From Bordetella parapertussis (GTDB taxonomy: Bacteria; Pseudomonadota; Gammaproteobacteria; Burkholderiales; Burkholderiaceae_B), in contig CALQNE010000034.1 of NCBI GenBank assembly GCA_943331855.1, forward strand, positions 1 to 18,598: a stretch of DNA of 18,598 bases, in the 5' to 3' direction. The notes under the pieces were generated by a model. It saw only the letters and a list, made by a program, of their open reading frames with translations, was not told the DNA's origin and did not search any database. The translations under genes and the position numbers were made by a program. The first letter of the stretch is position 1. Each line of letters opens with the position of its first letter. Positions 1 through 7,663 of this stretch are shown piece by piece.

Positions 1-1
1 A

Positions 2-304
2 AAAATCTCAGCCGCTCCGTGGGGCATCGAAAGTACAACCAACTTTTATGCCGAGAGCTGTGCGATCGCGGCCGCCAATGGTTTCCCGACTAAAGAATCA
101 GCACAGAAACGCTCGCTCGAAATGCTGACCAATGTAAAGTCAACATTTGCTGCATCGATGCTTAGAGATCTCACGCAAGGAAACATGACCGAGCATGAGC
201 ATATTTTGGGGCAGATGATTCAACGAGGTGTCACTAAAGGCATCGCATGTCCGTTACTAAAACTTGCGCACACCCACTTGGGTGATGAGCAAAGCAAAGA
301 CTAA
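2..304 (+). CDS. Ketopantoate reductase-like protein, C-terminal fragment (5' end outside window)
   Basis: The reading frame is open from the window edge (base 2) to the TAA at 302-304, giving about 100 residues, so only the C-terminal domain is present. It matches the helical C-terminal domain of the 2-dehydropantoate 2-reductase (ApbA/PanE) family: a run of helices containing the typical S-x-x-x-S-M-L-R-D segment, then a TEHE-x-x-x-L-G stretch, a glycine-rich turn and a proline before the last helix (P-L-L-K-L). In this family the C-terminal domain closes over the NADPH and substrate site. Members are often biosynthetic, but many paralogues sit in catabolic clusters as dehydrogenases of other 2-oxo or hydroxy acids. 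The VOC gene that follows starts only about 13 bases after this stop, so co-transcription is likely. The exact substrate cannot be judged from a fragment. Confidence 0.75.
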   Translation, partial: KISAAPWGIESTTNFYAESCAIAAANGFPTKESAQKRSLEMLTNVKSTFAASMLRDLTQGNMTEHEHILGQMIQRGVTKGIACPLLKLAHTHLGDEQSKD

Positions 305-317
305 TTTGGAGACATCT

Positions 318-878
318 GTGATTCAAAATATTTTTGGCCAGCCCTTGGGCGGGATTGTGCAAGTGGCGTACGTAGTTGAAGATTTGCAAAAATCGATTGC
401 TGAATATAGTCAAAAATTCAACATCGGCCCCTGGTTCTACTCAAATGGTTACACACTCAAAGAGGCCTACTACCGAGGAGAGCCCACGGATATGCGTATG
501 GGTCTAGCCTTAAGTTTTTCGGGCAATATGTGCTTTGAAGTGATTCAACCGCTTGATGACAAGCCTTCTGTGTACTGGGATGTCATCAAGAAGAAAGGTT
601 ATGGCTTTCATCACCTGGGTATGGCAACCACCCAATATGAAGTGGATGTCGCACGCTATAAAAAAATGGGCTACGTACTCGCCTTTGAAGGCTTAACGCC
701 GCGTGGAATTCGTTTCGCCTATTTTGATACCACCGGTGACTTACCTGGGATGCTCGAGTTAATCGAATACAACGAAACTCAATTAAAGTTTTTATCCCTG
801 ATGCGAGAAGCGTCTTTGAATTGGGATGGCAAAGATCCTTCCAGAAAAATCGAACTGATCACTAGTCAACTGAACTAA
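318..878 (+). CDS. VOC-superfamily (glyoxalase-like) protein
   Basis: The product is 186 residues if read from GTG 318. I chose this start because GGAGA at 308-312 lies at ideal spacing; the in-frame ATGs at 264 and 285 lie inside the preceding gene and lack such a site. The fold is a vicinal-oxygen-chelate pair: an N-terminal module (V-Q-V-A-Y-V-V-E-D-L, about residues 14-23, then a G-P-W-F turn) and a second module starting at F-H-H-L-G (His98/His99) and ending in M-L-E-L-I-E (Glu147/Glu150). Gln15 occupies the place of the first metal ligand, which is Gln or His in this group, so a metal site of Gln/His/Glu is plausible. Members include methylmalonyl-CoA epimerases and many uncharacterised isomerases or lyases. 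It lies 40 bases before dctP, which suggests it acts on the compound imported by the TRAP system. The specific reaction is unknown. Confidence 0.8.
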   Translation: MIQNIFGQPLGGIVQVAYVVEDLQKSIAEYSQKFNIGPWFYSNGYTLKEAYYRGEPTDMRMGLALSFSGNMCFEVIQPLDDKPSVYWDVIKKKGYGFHHLGMATTQYEVDVARYKKMGYVLAFEGLTPRGIRFAYFDTTGDLPGMLELIEYNETQLKFLSLMREASLNWDGKDPSRKIELITSQLN

Positions 879-918
879 TCGCGATTCCAACGGCTCGCGA
901 CTCAAAACGGAGAAACGG

Positions 919-1974
919 ATGAATAAGTCAATGACTGCTCGGGTATCAACTTGGTTCGCGCAAATGGCAGGCATCAGCCTGCTCACAGTATCAACTTTTG
1001 CGCAAGCTCAAACACTTGAGTTCGCCTCGGTGTTTCCTGAATCAGATTTCTCATCGCTCATGGTGAAGCACTGGACAGAGGGCGTCACAAAAGCAACTGA
1101 TGGCCGTATCAAATTTCGCATTCACTGGTCAGGCAGCTTAGTCGGAAACAAGATGGTTGATGCCTTACGCGACGGAGTTGTTGACGCCGCCCTCCCGTTC
1201 ACTGCCTATGTCTCGGGTGAAGTCGTCGATTTGGCAGCCCTTGATGTGCCCTTTAGCTTTCCTCTGGATGCAAAAGGGCTGACCGCCTTCAATAAAGAAG
1301 TCTTGCCAATGGTGGATGCCATTTATGAAAAGCGCGGCTCACGCGCTGTATCCGCACCGCCCGCCTTGCTACCAGACCCAATCACCTGCCGCGATCGCTT
1401 CTTAAGTGGACCCGATCAGTGGAAAGGCGTAAAAATCAGAACAGCGGGTCGCTGGCAGGCTGAAGCCGTTAAACGTTTTGGCGGCAGTCCGGTTGTCTTT
1501 GCGCCAGCCGATCTTTACACCGCGCTTGATCTGGGTACCGTGAATTGCACACTTATGGTGTACAGCGCCATACTATCGCTCAAACTGTTTGAGCCGGCCA
1601 AGTTCATTACGCGCGTAGATCACTCCATTGCCTTTGCTTCGATCAACGTCAGCAACGATCGTTGGAAAAAACTATCCGAGGCAGATCGTGCAATCATGCT
1701 CAAGGTTGGGGCCGAGACCATGGAATGGGGTGCGCAAGAGTACACCCGTGGTTACACACAAACCATGCAATCTCTGGCTGATCGTGGCGCGAAATTCTGC
1801 GTACCTAAACAGCAAGAGTTTGATCGTCTCGTTGCCGCCGCGAATGACGTTTTCGAAAAAGAAATTTCACCCAAAACCAGTCCTGATGGCACGCGCATCG
1901 TCGAGCTGATCAAACGCTATCGTCCGCAGGTACTAGCGCGCCCAGTGTTGGGCGATATTACTGAATGCCCATAA
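919..1974 (+). CDS. dctP: TRAP transporter periplasmic substrate-binding protein (DctP family)
   Basis: This 351-residue protein captures an organic-acid ligand in the periplasm and passes it to the DctQ/DctM membrane subunits. It has a Sec signal peptide with a hydrophobic core at about residues 16-27 and a likely A-Q-A cleavage site after residue 30. The mature part begins with the typical L-E-F-A-S-V-F-P-E strand. The hallmark G-V-K-I-R-T segment is present; Arg174 in it is the residue that usually salt-bridges the ligand carboxylate. It is followed by the F-A-P-A-D-L-Y-T-A-L-D-L-G-T-V segment of the second lobe. Two cysteines (in I-T-C-R-D and V-N-C-T-L) could form a disulfide. A GGAGA site precedes ATG 919. 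The length is normal for the family. It lies in one operon with the SDR, dctQ and dctM genes. The ligand is not predictable beyond a probable carboxylate. Confidence 0.92.
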   Translation: MNKSMTARVSTWFAQMAGISLLTVSTFAQAQTLEFASVFPESDFSSLMVKHWTEGVTKATDGRIKFRIHWSGSLVGNKMVDALRDGVVDAALPFTAYVSGEVVDLAALDVPFSFPLDAKGLTAFNKEVLPMVDAIYEKRGSRAVSAPPALLPDPITCRDRFLSGPDQWKGVKIRTAGRWQAEAVKRFGGSPVVFAPADLYTALDLGTVNCTLMVYSAILSLKLFEPAKFITRVDHSIAFASINVSNDRWKKLSEADRAIMLKVGAETMEWGAQEYTRGYTQTMQSLADRGAKFCVPKQQEFDRLVAAANDVFEKEISPKTSPDGTRIVELIKRYRPQVLARPVLGDITECP

Positions 1975-1984
1975 ACGAATCGAC

Positions 1985-2746
1985 ATGACTCAAGCTCCTA
2001 AACGCGCCGTGATTGTGACTGGAGGCAGTCGCGGCATTGGCGCCGAAATCGTCCGTATCCTTGCGGCACGTGACATCCCAGTTTGTTTCAACTACGTTAC
2101 TCGACCCGACGAAGCCCATGCGCTCGCGCAAGAGCTGAAAACTAAAGGGCACCGCTTTTGTATGGTGCAAGCCGACGTCGCTGACCCAGAGTCGGTCAAA
2201 CATATGTTTGAACAGGCGGATCAACAACTAGGTCAACTAGGCGGCCTGGTTAATAACGCCGGCTTCGTAGGCATGGCCGGACGTCGGATCGATACTCTGG
2301 ATATTGAAACCTTGCGTAAGACGTTTAATGTCAACGTGATTGGTCCAATCGTATGTGCTCAAGAAGCGTTAAAAAGACTATCGACCACACACGGCGGACC
2401 CGGCGGGCGCATCATTAACGTCTCCTCCATTGCGGCACGCACCGGAAGTCCAAACGACTGGGTCGACTATGCGGCTTCAAAGGCAGCGCTAGATACCTTC
2501 ACGCTGGGGTTGGCCCGCGAAGTCGCCAAAGAAGGGATTCAAGTGACGGGGGTATCGCCCGGGGGGGTCTCAACAAATTTGCATGCCATTGCAGGCGCAC
2601 CAGAGCGCATTGAGCGTATGGCCAAAGCCATACCCATGGGACGTGCGGCCTACCCCAAGGAAATTGCAGATGTTGTCGTCTGGGCGTTGCTGGACGCACC
2701 AGACTATTTAACTGGCACCAGCATTGATGTTGCGGGAGGCTTATGA
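1985..2746 (+). CDS. SDR-family NAD(P)-dependent oxidoreductase
   Basis: This is a 253-residue classical short-chain dehydrogenase/reductase. It has the cofactor motif T-G-G-S-R-G-I-G at residues 12-19, the N-N-A-G stabilising motif at 90-93, Asn117, the catalytic serine in the V-S-S segment (147/148), and Tyr162-x-x-x-Lys166. The P-G-G segment after the active site and a C-terminal T-G-x-x-I-D-V-x-G-G complete the pattern of FabG-like members. The length is typical. The gene starts 10 bases after dctP, with no strong ribosome site, and its stop overlaps the dctQ start (ATGA at 2743-2746), implying translational coupling. Being wedged between the binding protein and the membrane subunits, it probably oxidises or reduces the imported compound or its first product. 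FabG-like fatty-acid synthesis is possible by sequence but is not favoured by the context. Confidence 0.92.
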   Translation: MTQAPKRAVIVTGGSRGIGAEIVRILAARDIPVCFNYVTRPDEAHALAQELKTKGHRFCMVQADVADPESVKHMFEQADQQLGQLGGLVNNAGFVGMAGRRIDTLDIETLRKTFNVNVIGPIVCAQEALKRLSTTHGGPGGRIINVSSIAARTGSPNDWVDYAASKAALDTFTLGLAREVAKEGIQVTGVSPGGVSTNLHAIAGAPERIERMAKAIPMGRAAYPKEIADVVVWALLDAPDYLTGTSIDVAGGL

Positions 2747-3273
2747 AATCATCACATCCGACATGGTCGGCAATCAGAGACAGCGTCTGGAAACTCAATC
2801 ACGGCTTGGCAATTGTTTCTGGCTGGTTGGTATTGTTGATCACTCTGATTGCCTGTTATGGCGTGTTTACGCGTTATGTACTTGGATCGCCAGACACCTG
2901 GTCCTTTCCTGTTTCAGCGTATCTACTTTGCTTCGTCGTCTTTTTTGCCGCCAGCCATGCGTTGCAAGAAGGCATTCACGTTCGCATTGATTTATTACAA
3001 GAATGGTTTCCAGGTCGCGTTGCTCGCTGGGCCGCCACCCTAGCCGACCTGATCACAATTAGTTTTTTAGGCTTGTTTTTTTACCAAGTCTGGAAAATTT
3101 TTCATGAGGGTTACTCCCTTGGGCGTATCGATGAGACAGAGTTAGCCTGGCCCGTCGCCTTCGTGCAATGGACGATGCCACTAGGCGCGGGGTTGATGCT
3201 GATCACCCAAGCCTTATTAATTGGTGCGCGCTGGATTGATGGGCATGAGGTCGCACATCACGATAGTTGGTAG
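2743..3273 (+). CDS. dctQ: TRAP transporter small permease (DctQ family)
   Basis: A 176-residue membrane protein with about four hydrophobic segments, near residues 22-45, 55-75, 93-115 and 135-158. This is the standard topology of the DctQ subunit, which links the binding protein to the DctM ion-coupled channel in the inner membrane. Recognisable features are the F-T-R-Y-V-L-G-S-P-D-T-W segment after the first helix and the H-A-L-Q-E-G-I-H-V-R-I-D-L motif between helices 2 and 3, both typical of DctQ. The start overlaps the end of the SDR gene by four bases. The spacing to dctM is 85 bases, the longest gap within this operon. Confidence 0.92.
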   Translation: MKSSHPTWSAIRDSVWKLNHGLAIVSGWLVLLITLIACYGVFTRYVLGSPDTWSFPVSAYLLCFVVFFAASHALQEGIHVRIDLLQEWFPGRVARWAATLADLITISFLGLFFYQVWKIFHEGYSLGRIDETELAWPVAFVQWTMPLGAGLMLITQALLIGARWIDGHEVAHHDSW

Positions 3274-3334
3274 CCGTGCGCGCTATTTACCGTCCCGTAC
3301 AAAAATAAAAAAATAACCTGACAATGCGAATCAA

Positions 3335-3349
3335 CTTGCTCAGAGCAAG
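3335..3349 (+). promoter_or_regulatory. Small hairpin touching the dctM ribosome binding site
   Basis: A short perfect inverted repeat, CTTGCT-CAG-AGCAAG, lies between dctQ and dctM. Its right arm (3344-3349) shares the AAG of the AAGGAG ribosome binding site at 3347-3352, which is followed six bases later by ATG 3359. If formed in the mRNA it could partly mask this site and tune DctM output relative to DctQ. It is only six base pairs with a three-base loop, so the effect may be slight or absent. Confidence 0.3.
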
Positions 3350-3358
3350 GAGCTACAA

Positions 3359-4669
3359 ATGGAACTTGGTTGGCTGGGCCACACGCTCATACTCTTTAGC
3401 TTTCTCTTAGTCTTCATGGCGATTGGTGTGCCTGTGGCCTTTTCGATGGGTATCACGGCAACAATCATGGTGTTCATATTTTTAAATCCTGCCATGCTGA
3501 TACAAATGGCACGCATGAGCTTTGTGGTCTCAACCAGCCATCTATTTCTTGTGGCTCCGTTATTCGTGCTGATGGCCGGCGTTGTCTCTCACTCTGATAT
3601 CGCAGAAAGAGCGTACCTAGCCGCTACCAAATGGTTCAACCGGGTACCTGGTGCTCTACCGGTTAGCACCATTGCAGCATGCTCCGCTTTTGCAGCCATT
3701 TCAGGTTCCAGTCCCGCCACCGCTGCGGCGATCGGTTATGCCTCGATCCCTGAAATGCTTAAACACGGTTACTCAAAACGTATGGCCGTCGGCGTAGTCG
3801 CTGCAGGTGGCACGCTCGGCATCCTGATTCCTCCAAGCGTTGTGATGGTGATTTATGGCATTTTGACTGAGACCTCAATTGGCTCGTTATTTATGGCCGG
3901 AATCATTCCAGGTTTGTTTTTAGCCGCGCTCATGGTTGGCTATGTCATTATTGAGAGCATGCGAGAAGGCACCGCTAAGCCCATTGAAGTATTGGTCACC
4001 TGGCGCGATCGTTTTACATCGCTCAAAGGGATCTGGCCCGTGATGCTATTGTTTTTGGTTGTCATGGGGTCAATCTATACAGGCCTGGCCACCACAACAG
4101 AGGCCGCTGCGCTCGGCGCACTCGGCGCGCTGATGCTGACAATTCACCGAAAAGATATGCGCAACGGGGGCTTAAGCAAAGTCCTGCTCACGACGGCGCA
4201 GACGACAACCATGTTGATGATGTTAATCATCTTTGGCAGCTTCTTTGGTTTTGTCGTATCTAGGCTTGGTATTGCGCATGGCATGATTGAAGCTGTCACC
4301 TCTGCGAACCTTCAGCCTTGGGTTGTGCTGACACTTTATATTGTTGTGCTGCTGATTTTGGGGTGCCTGATGGACCCTGCCTCAATGATGGTGATCACAC
4401 TGCCCTTAGCGTTTCCAGTGTTGAGTAAGATGGGCTATGACCCCGTATGGTTAGGCATCATCGTCACCATCGCGGTCGAAATCGGAATGATTACCCCTCC
4501 GGTCGGTTTAAACCTCTTTGTACTGAAAGGAATTGTGCCTAAAGAGGTCACCATGACAGACATCATGGCGGGCTCGGCCCCATTTATTTTGGTGATGCTT
4601 GTAGGGCTACTGGTGATCGTGCTGTTTCCACAGATTGCACTGTGGCTGCCTCAGATGATGGCAAAGTAG
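3359..4669 (+). CDS. dctM: TRAP transporter large permease (DctM family)
   Basis: A 436-residue, strongly hydrophobic protein with about 11-12 membrane segments, the normal DctM length. It forms the sodium-coupled transport channel. Family signatures are clear: the serine/alanine-rich A-I-S-G-S-S-P-A-T-A-A-A-I-G reentrant segment (about residues 117-130), the G-I-L-I-P-P-S-V segment followed by a glycine-rich S-L-F-M-A-G-I-I-P-G stretch, and the C-terminal repeat with M-D-P-A-S and G-M-I-T-P-P-V-G-L-N-L-F. A good AAGGAG site precedes ATG 3359. Together with dctP and dctQ it makes a complete three-component TRAP transporter. It is the last gene of the operon; the next gene is convergent. Confidence 0.95.
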   Translation: MELGWLGHTLILFSFLLVFMAIGVPVAFSMGITATIMVFIFLNPAMLIQMARMSFVVSTSHLFLVAPLFVLMAGVVSHSDIAERAYLAATKWFNRVPGALPVSTIAACSAFAAISGSSPATAAAIGYASIPEMLKHGYSKRMAVGVVAAGGTLGILIPPSVVMVIYGILTETSIGSLFMAGIIPGLFLAALMVGYVIIESMREGTAKPIEVLVTWRDRFTSLKGIWPVMLLFLVVMGSIYTGLATTTEAAALGALGALMLTIHRKDMRNGGLSKVLLTTAQTTTMLMMLIIFGSFFGFVVSRLGIAHGMIEAVTSANLQPWVVLTLYIVVLLILGCLMDPASMMVITLPLAFPVLSKMGYDPVWLGIIVTIAVEIGMITPPVGLNLFVLKGIVPKEVTMTDIMAGSAPFILVMLVGLLVIVLFPQIALWLPQMMAK

Positions 4670-4724
4670 CAAGGCCCTCGCGCAACACGAGATCGGTTCT
4701 GATTCGAGCAGACCTTAACCGAAA

Positions 4725-5726
4725 TCACAAGGTTCGCTGCGCGAGCCTTGCTCCTAAAATCATCGCTACGAACGCGAGCATCGAGGCATAAGTCAAGGTC
4801 GAAAACCCTGTCAGGCCTTGCCCGATTGAACAGCCCATCGCCAAGGCACCACCAATCCCCATTAAGGTACCGCCCCCCATGTATCGAAGCATTTGCTTGG
4901 GCGTTTCAAAACCTTGCAAGCGAAAAGTCTTAGACCACTTCGCCGCTAAGAAAGACCCCAACACAACGCCAACCATCACCGTCACGCCAAAACCCAACCG
5001 CACTCCTGTTGCAATCATGGTGTACTGAATCGTTTCACCAATCGGCGCAATAAACGTTAATGATGCACTGGGTGCCGGTTCAAATTCATCGGCACCCAAC
5101 CAGCCCGTCACCCACCAACCTGCCGTGATCAAAGCGCCGACCACAATCCCACTGAGCAGATCAGTTTTATTCTTAAAAATAGAGCCACGCCAAAACACAA
5201 AAATCAGCAGTGCGACCGATAAACCAGCAATCAAAACAAAGCGTGTGAGTGTCGTGAACTCAAAAAAACCATGCGCGGGCAGCGCCGTTGCTTGCGCCAG
5301 GGTTAACCGCAAGGGCGCTAATAAGCCAGTGAGAGTCATGTAGGCAGAGATCCCCAAACATAGCAACACGACAAACGATCTGAGATTGCCTTGACCAAGC
5401 AACACGACCGCCCGTGCGCCACAGCCATTCGCCAGCATCATTCCGTACCCGAACATTAAGCCGCCCAAGATCACAAAGAGCCAAGACGCTCCGTTACCTC
5501 GGTAAATAGAGGTACTCAAATCGACGATCTCTAAGGCAGATAGCGTCTGAGCACCAATGATCGATACAACCAATGCCAAGGCAAAGGACTGTGCCTTTTG
5601 TTTCGCACCAGAGTCCCAACCCTCTTTGAGCGCCCGATTCAGGCAAAATCCCGACCATTGGCCGTTAATCCCGAACAACACACCAATTGTCAGTCCCGAC
5701 CAAAGTAGTATTTCTCTCGTATCCAT
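4725..5726 (-). CDS. Full-length YeeE/YedE-family sulfur-compound transporter
   Basis: This 333-residue inner-membrane protein has many hydrophobic segments arranged as two related halves, each carrying a Gly-Cys motif: G-C-G-A-R (Cys102) and G-C-S-I-G-Q-G-L-T-G (Cys299). A third cysteine, Cys28 in G-F-C-L-N, lies near the N-terminus. This three-cysteine layout is close to that of structurally studied YeeE, a thiosulfate transporter in which three cysteines line the path, so uptake of thiosulfate or a related sulfane-sulfur compound is likely. The ribosome binding site upstream of the ATG at 5724-5726 is weak. An AT-rich stretch about 25 bases further upstream may hold a promoter. It faces dctM tail to tail and follows the lysE-like gene on the same strand after 126 bases. 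No tusA-like gene is visible beside it. Confidence 0.85.
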   Translation of the reverse strand: MDTREILLWSGLTIGVLFGINGQWSGFCLNRALKEGWDSGAKQKAQSFALALVVSIIGAQTLSALEIVDLSTSIYRGNGASWLFVILGGLMFGYGMMLANGCGARAVVLLGQGNLRSFVVLLCLGISAYMTLTGLLAPLRLTLAQATALPAHGFFEFTTLTRFVLIAGLSVALLIFVFWRGSIFKNKTDLLSGIVVGALITAGWWVTGWLGADEFEPAPSASLTFIAPIGETIQYTMIATGVRLGFGVTVMVGVVLGSFLAAKWSKTFRLQGFETPKQMLRYMGGGTLMGIGGALAMGCSIGQGLTGFSTLTYASMLAFVAMILGARLAQRTL

Positions 5727-5852
5727 ACGTCGCTTAAGCTTGTTTTTTATATTTGATCACACACTAGACACTGCCGCGCTGAACAACACACTCTTATCAG
5801 CCGCATCCACGCAATTTCTATCATTTTTTCAGGCACTATACCCGGCGACCGC

Positions 5853-6467
5853 CTAGCGCGTGAAGACTAAACGCACCCCAAATCCAATCAAACATAAGCC
5901 CGCAAGCTTTTCAAGAACAAAACCGGCCTTGGGATTCCGACGCATACGTTCAGCAAAAAAATGTGTCAATAGCGTTGCGATCAAACCGTAAATAAACGCA
6001 AGTGCAGCAATCGTAATGGCCAAAAAACCAAACGTGAGCAAACCTTGTTGCCGGACCGGATCAATGAAAAGTGGGAAAAAAGCCATATAAAACACAATGG
6101 CCTTGGGATTCAAGAGCGTGATGAAAAACGCCTGACGCAAGTAATGATAGGGCTTGATATTGAGGATCGGGGCAGACCCTTGCTTGGCCAAAAGCATTTT
6201 TGCGCCTAACCAGGCCAGATAGGCCGCGCCCACCCACTGTACAGCTTGAAACGCAGTTGGGTAAGCAGTTAAGACCGCAGCAACGCCTGCAACGGCTAAC
6301 CAACACAACACCTGGTCGCCCAAGATGATCCCGATCGTTGCAGCGAGCCCTGCCTGCAGCCCACCCTTCGTGGTTGAGGTAATTAAAACTAAGTTACCTG
6401 GCCCAGGGATCAACAGAAAGATCGTAAAGGCAACAACAAAGGCGTCGTAATCCGTAACCCCTAACAT
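5853..6467 (-). CDS. LysE/RhtB-family amino-acid exporter
   Basis: A 204-residue membrane protein of the LysE/RhtB translocator family, which exports amino acids such as homoserine, threonine, lysine or leucine with proton exchange. It has the family's N-terminal signature I-P-G-P-G-N-L-V (about residues 20-27), followed by G-x-x-x-G-L-A-A-T-I-G and a G-D helix. The A-Y-L-A-W-L-G-A-K segment and the N-P-K-A-I-V-F-Y segment of the second half are also typical. About five to six hydrophobic segments can be seen. GAGG lies about eight bases before the ATG at 6465-6467. It is divergent from the Bug gene that begins at 6598, leaving about 130 bases for both promoters. The substrate cannot be told from sequence. 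Confidence 0.9.
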   Translation of the reverse strand: MLGVTDYDAFVVAFTIFLLIPGPGNLVLITSTTKGGLQAGLAATIGIILGDQVLCWLAVAGVAAVLTAYPTAFQAVQWVGAAYLAWLGAKMLLAKQGSAPILNIKPYHYLRQAFFITLLNPKAIVFYMAFFPLFIDPVRQQGLLTFGFLAITIAALAFIYGLIATLLTHFFAERMRRNPKAGFVLEKLAGLCLIGFGVRLVFTR

Positions 6468-6597
6468 AACTCGTCCTCGCTGCTAGCAATCATTGCGGTA
6501 GACGTAGAATGTTACGCTATGCTACAGCCTAAGTGTCCTTGCCGCCCAGCAATCCTAGGGCTACCACTGTCAATTTCATTATGAAGTGAGATCACGC

Positions 6598-7569
6598 ATG
6601 CCCTGTTCTATCGCTCGTTTTTTATTGACGGCCACCTGTTTAATCAGCCTTTGCGCAACAAACAGTTTGGCCCAAGTGGATGTCAAACCCCTGCGGATCA
6701 TTGCGCCATTTGCGGCAGGCGGCCCAACCGACGTTGCCACCCGAGTGATTGCACAAAAACTGACAGAGGCGCTAAGTCGCCCGGTGGTTGTCGAGAATCA
6801 CCCCGGAGGAGCCACCATGATTGCAACGCAATTAGTCGCTAATTCGGCTCCGGACGGCAATACAATTTTGCTCACGGCCCCTGACTTCATCATCAACGCG
6901 TTCATACAACCCAAACTCTTCTACGATCCACTGAAAGATTTTGTGCCAATCACACTGGTCGCACAATATCATCTGGTGATGACGGCAAATGCACAGTTCC
7001 CAGTCAAAAGCGTTCAGGATGTGATTGCCTATGCAAAGGCCAACCCCGGTGCGGTGAACTACGCCTCGGCAGGCGTTGGCTCGACTGCCCATTTATCCGG
7101 TGAACTTCTTCAAATGCTCACGGGTGCCAAGCTCACTCACATCCCCTACAAGGGCTTGGGTCCTGCGATGACCGATCTGATCTCAGGAAGAGTACAACTC
7201 ACCTTTATTAACTGGATTCTGGTTGAACAAGAGGTCAAGCAAGGTCGGCTACGTGCACTTGCGGTCACGGGACCACAGCGAATGAATTTAATCCCTGAGG
7301 TTCCGACCATCGCCGAGTCGGGGGTACCTGGTTTCGAGATCGCTCCCTGGATTGGATTTATTGCACCCAAAGGAACGCCTGCTGCCGCTGTTGATAATTT
7401 ACAAAAAGGCTTCGCTCAAGCGATGGCCTCGCCTGACTTAAACAAACGACTTTCTAATCTTGGTGCGGTACTTGGCGCGTCAACACCGAAAGCGTTCAGC
7501 GACTACTTAGTCACTGAATTTGACAAATGGGGCAAAGTCACGCGCACTGCAAATGTCAAAGCCGAGTAA
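6598..7569 (+). CDS. Bug-family (TctC-type) periplasmic substrate-binding protein
   Basis: The product is 323 residues from ATG 6598. A GTG at 6586 is in frame, but its bases double as an AGTGAG ribosome site for 6598, so the ATG is preferred. A signal peptide is present (hydrophobic core about residues 8-20, likely cleavage after S-L-A at 25). The mature protein starts with the Bug-family core: I-A-P-F-A-A-G-G-P-T-D-V-A-T-R, then V-V-V-E-N-H-P-G-G-A, then P-D-G-N-T-I-L-L, and later H-I-P-Y-K-G-L-G-P-A-M-T-D-L. These proteins bind carboxylates or other small ligands in the periplasm; many copies in Burkholderiales have no partner TctA/TctB genes nearby, as here. The next gene on the same strand is a D-2-hydroxyacid dehydrogenase 94 bases on, hinting at a 2-hydroxy or 2-oxo acid ligand, but this is inference. 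Confidence 0.93.
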   Translation: MPCSIARFLLTATCLISLCATNSLAQVDVKPLRIIAPFAAGGPTDVATRVIAQKLTEALSRPVVVENHPGGATMIATQLVANSAPDGNTILLTAPDFIINAFIQPKLFYDPLKDFVPITLVAQYHLVMTANAQFPVKSVQDVIAYAKANPGAVNYASAGVGSTAHLSGELLQMLTGAKLTHIPYKGLGPAMTDLISGRVQLTFINWILVEQEVKQGRLRALAVTGPQRMNLIPEVPTIAESGVPGFEIAPWIGFIAPKGTPAAAVDNLQKGFAQAMASPDLNKRLSNLGAVLGASTPKAFSDYLVTEFDKWGKVTRTANVKAE

Positions 7570-7663
7570 CTGGCAAATGAATCACCGAACAAAAACGGCA
7601 GCGCTGGTATGCTGCTCTTCATTGGGCATTCGCCCAGCCTGACCATCACTCTCAGATAAATTT

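Noticed and set aside
264..317. Upstream in-frame extension of the VOC gene (ATG 264 or 285)
   Set aside because: It overlaps the end of the preceding gene, lacks a ribosome binding site and encodes residues unlike the family; GTG 318 is better supported.
6586..6597. GTG start four codons earlier for the first Bug gene
   Set aside because: These bases form the AGTGAG site for ATG 6598, and there is no ribosome site ahead of the GTG.
7623..7636. Short hairpin TGGGC-ATTC-GCCCA between the first Bug gene and the dehydrogenase, considered as a terminator
   Set aside because: Only five base pairs and no T-run follows, so read-through is likely.
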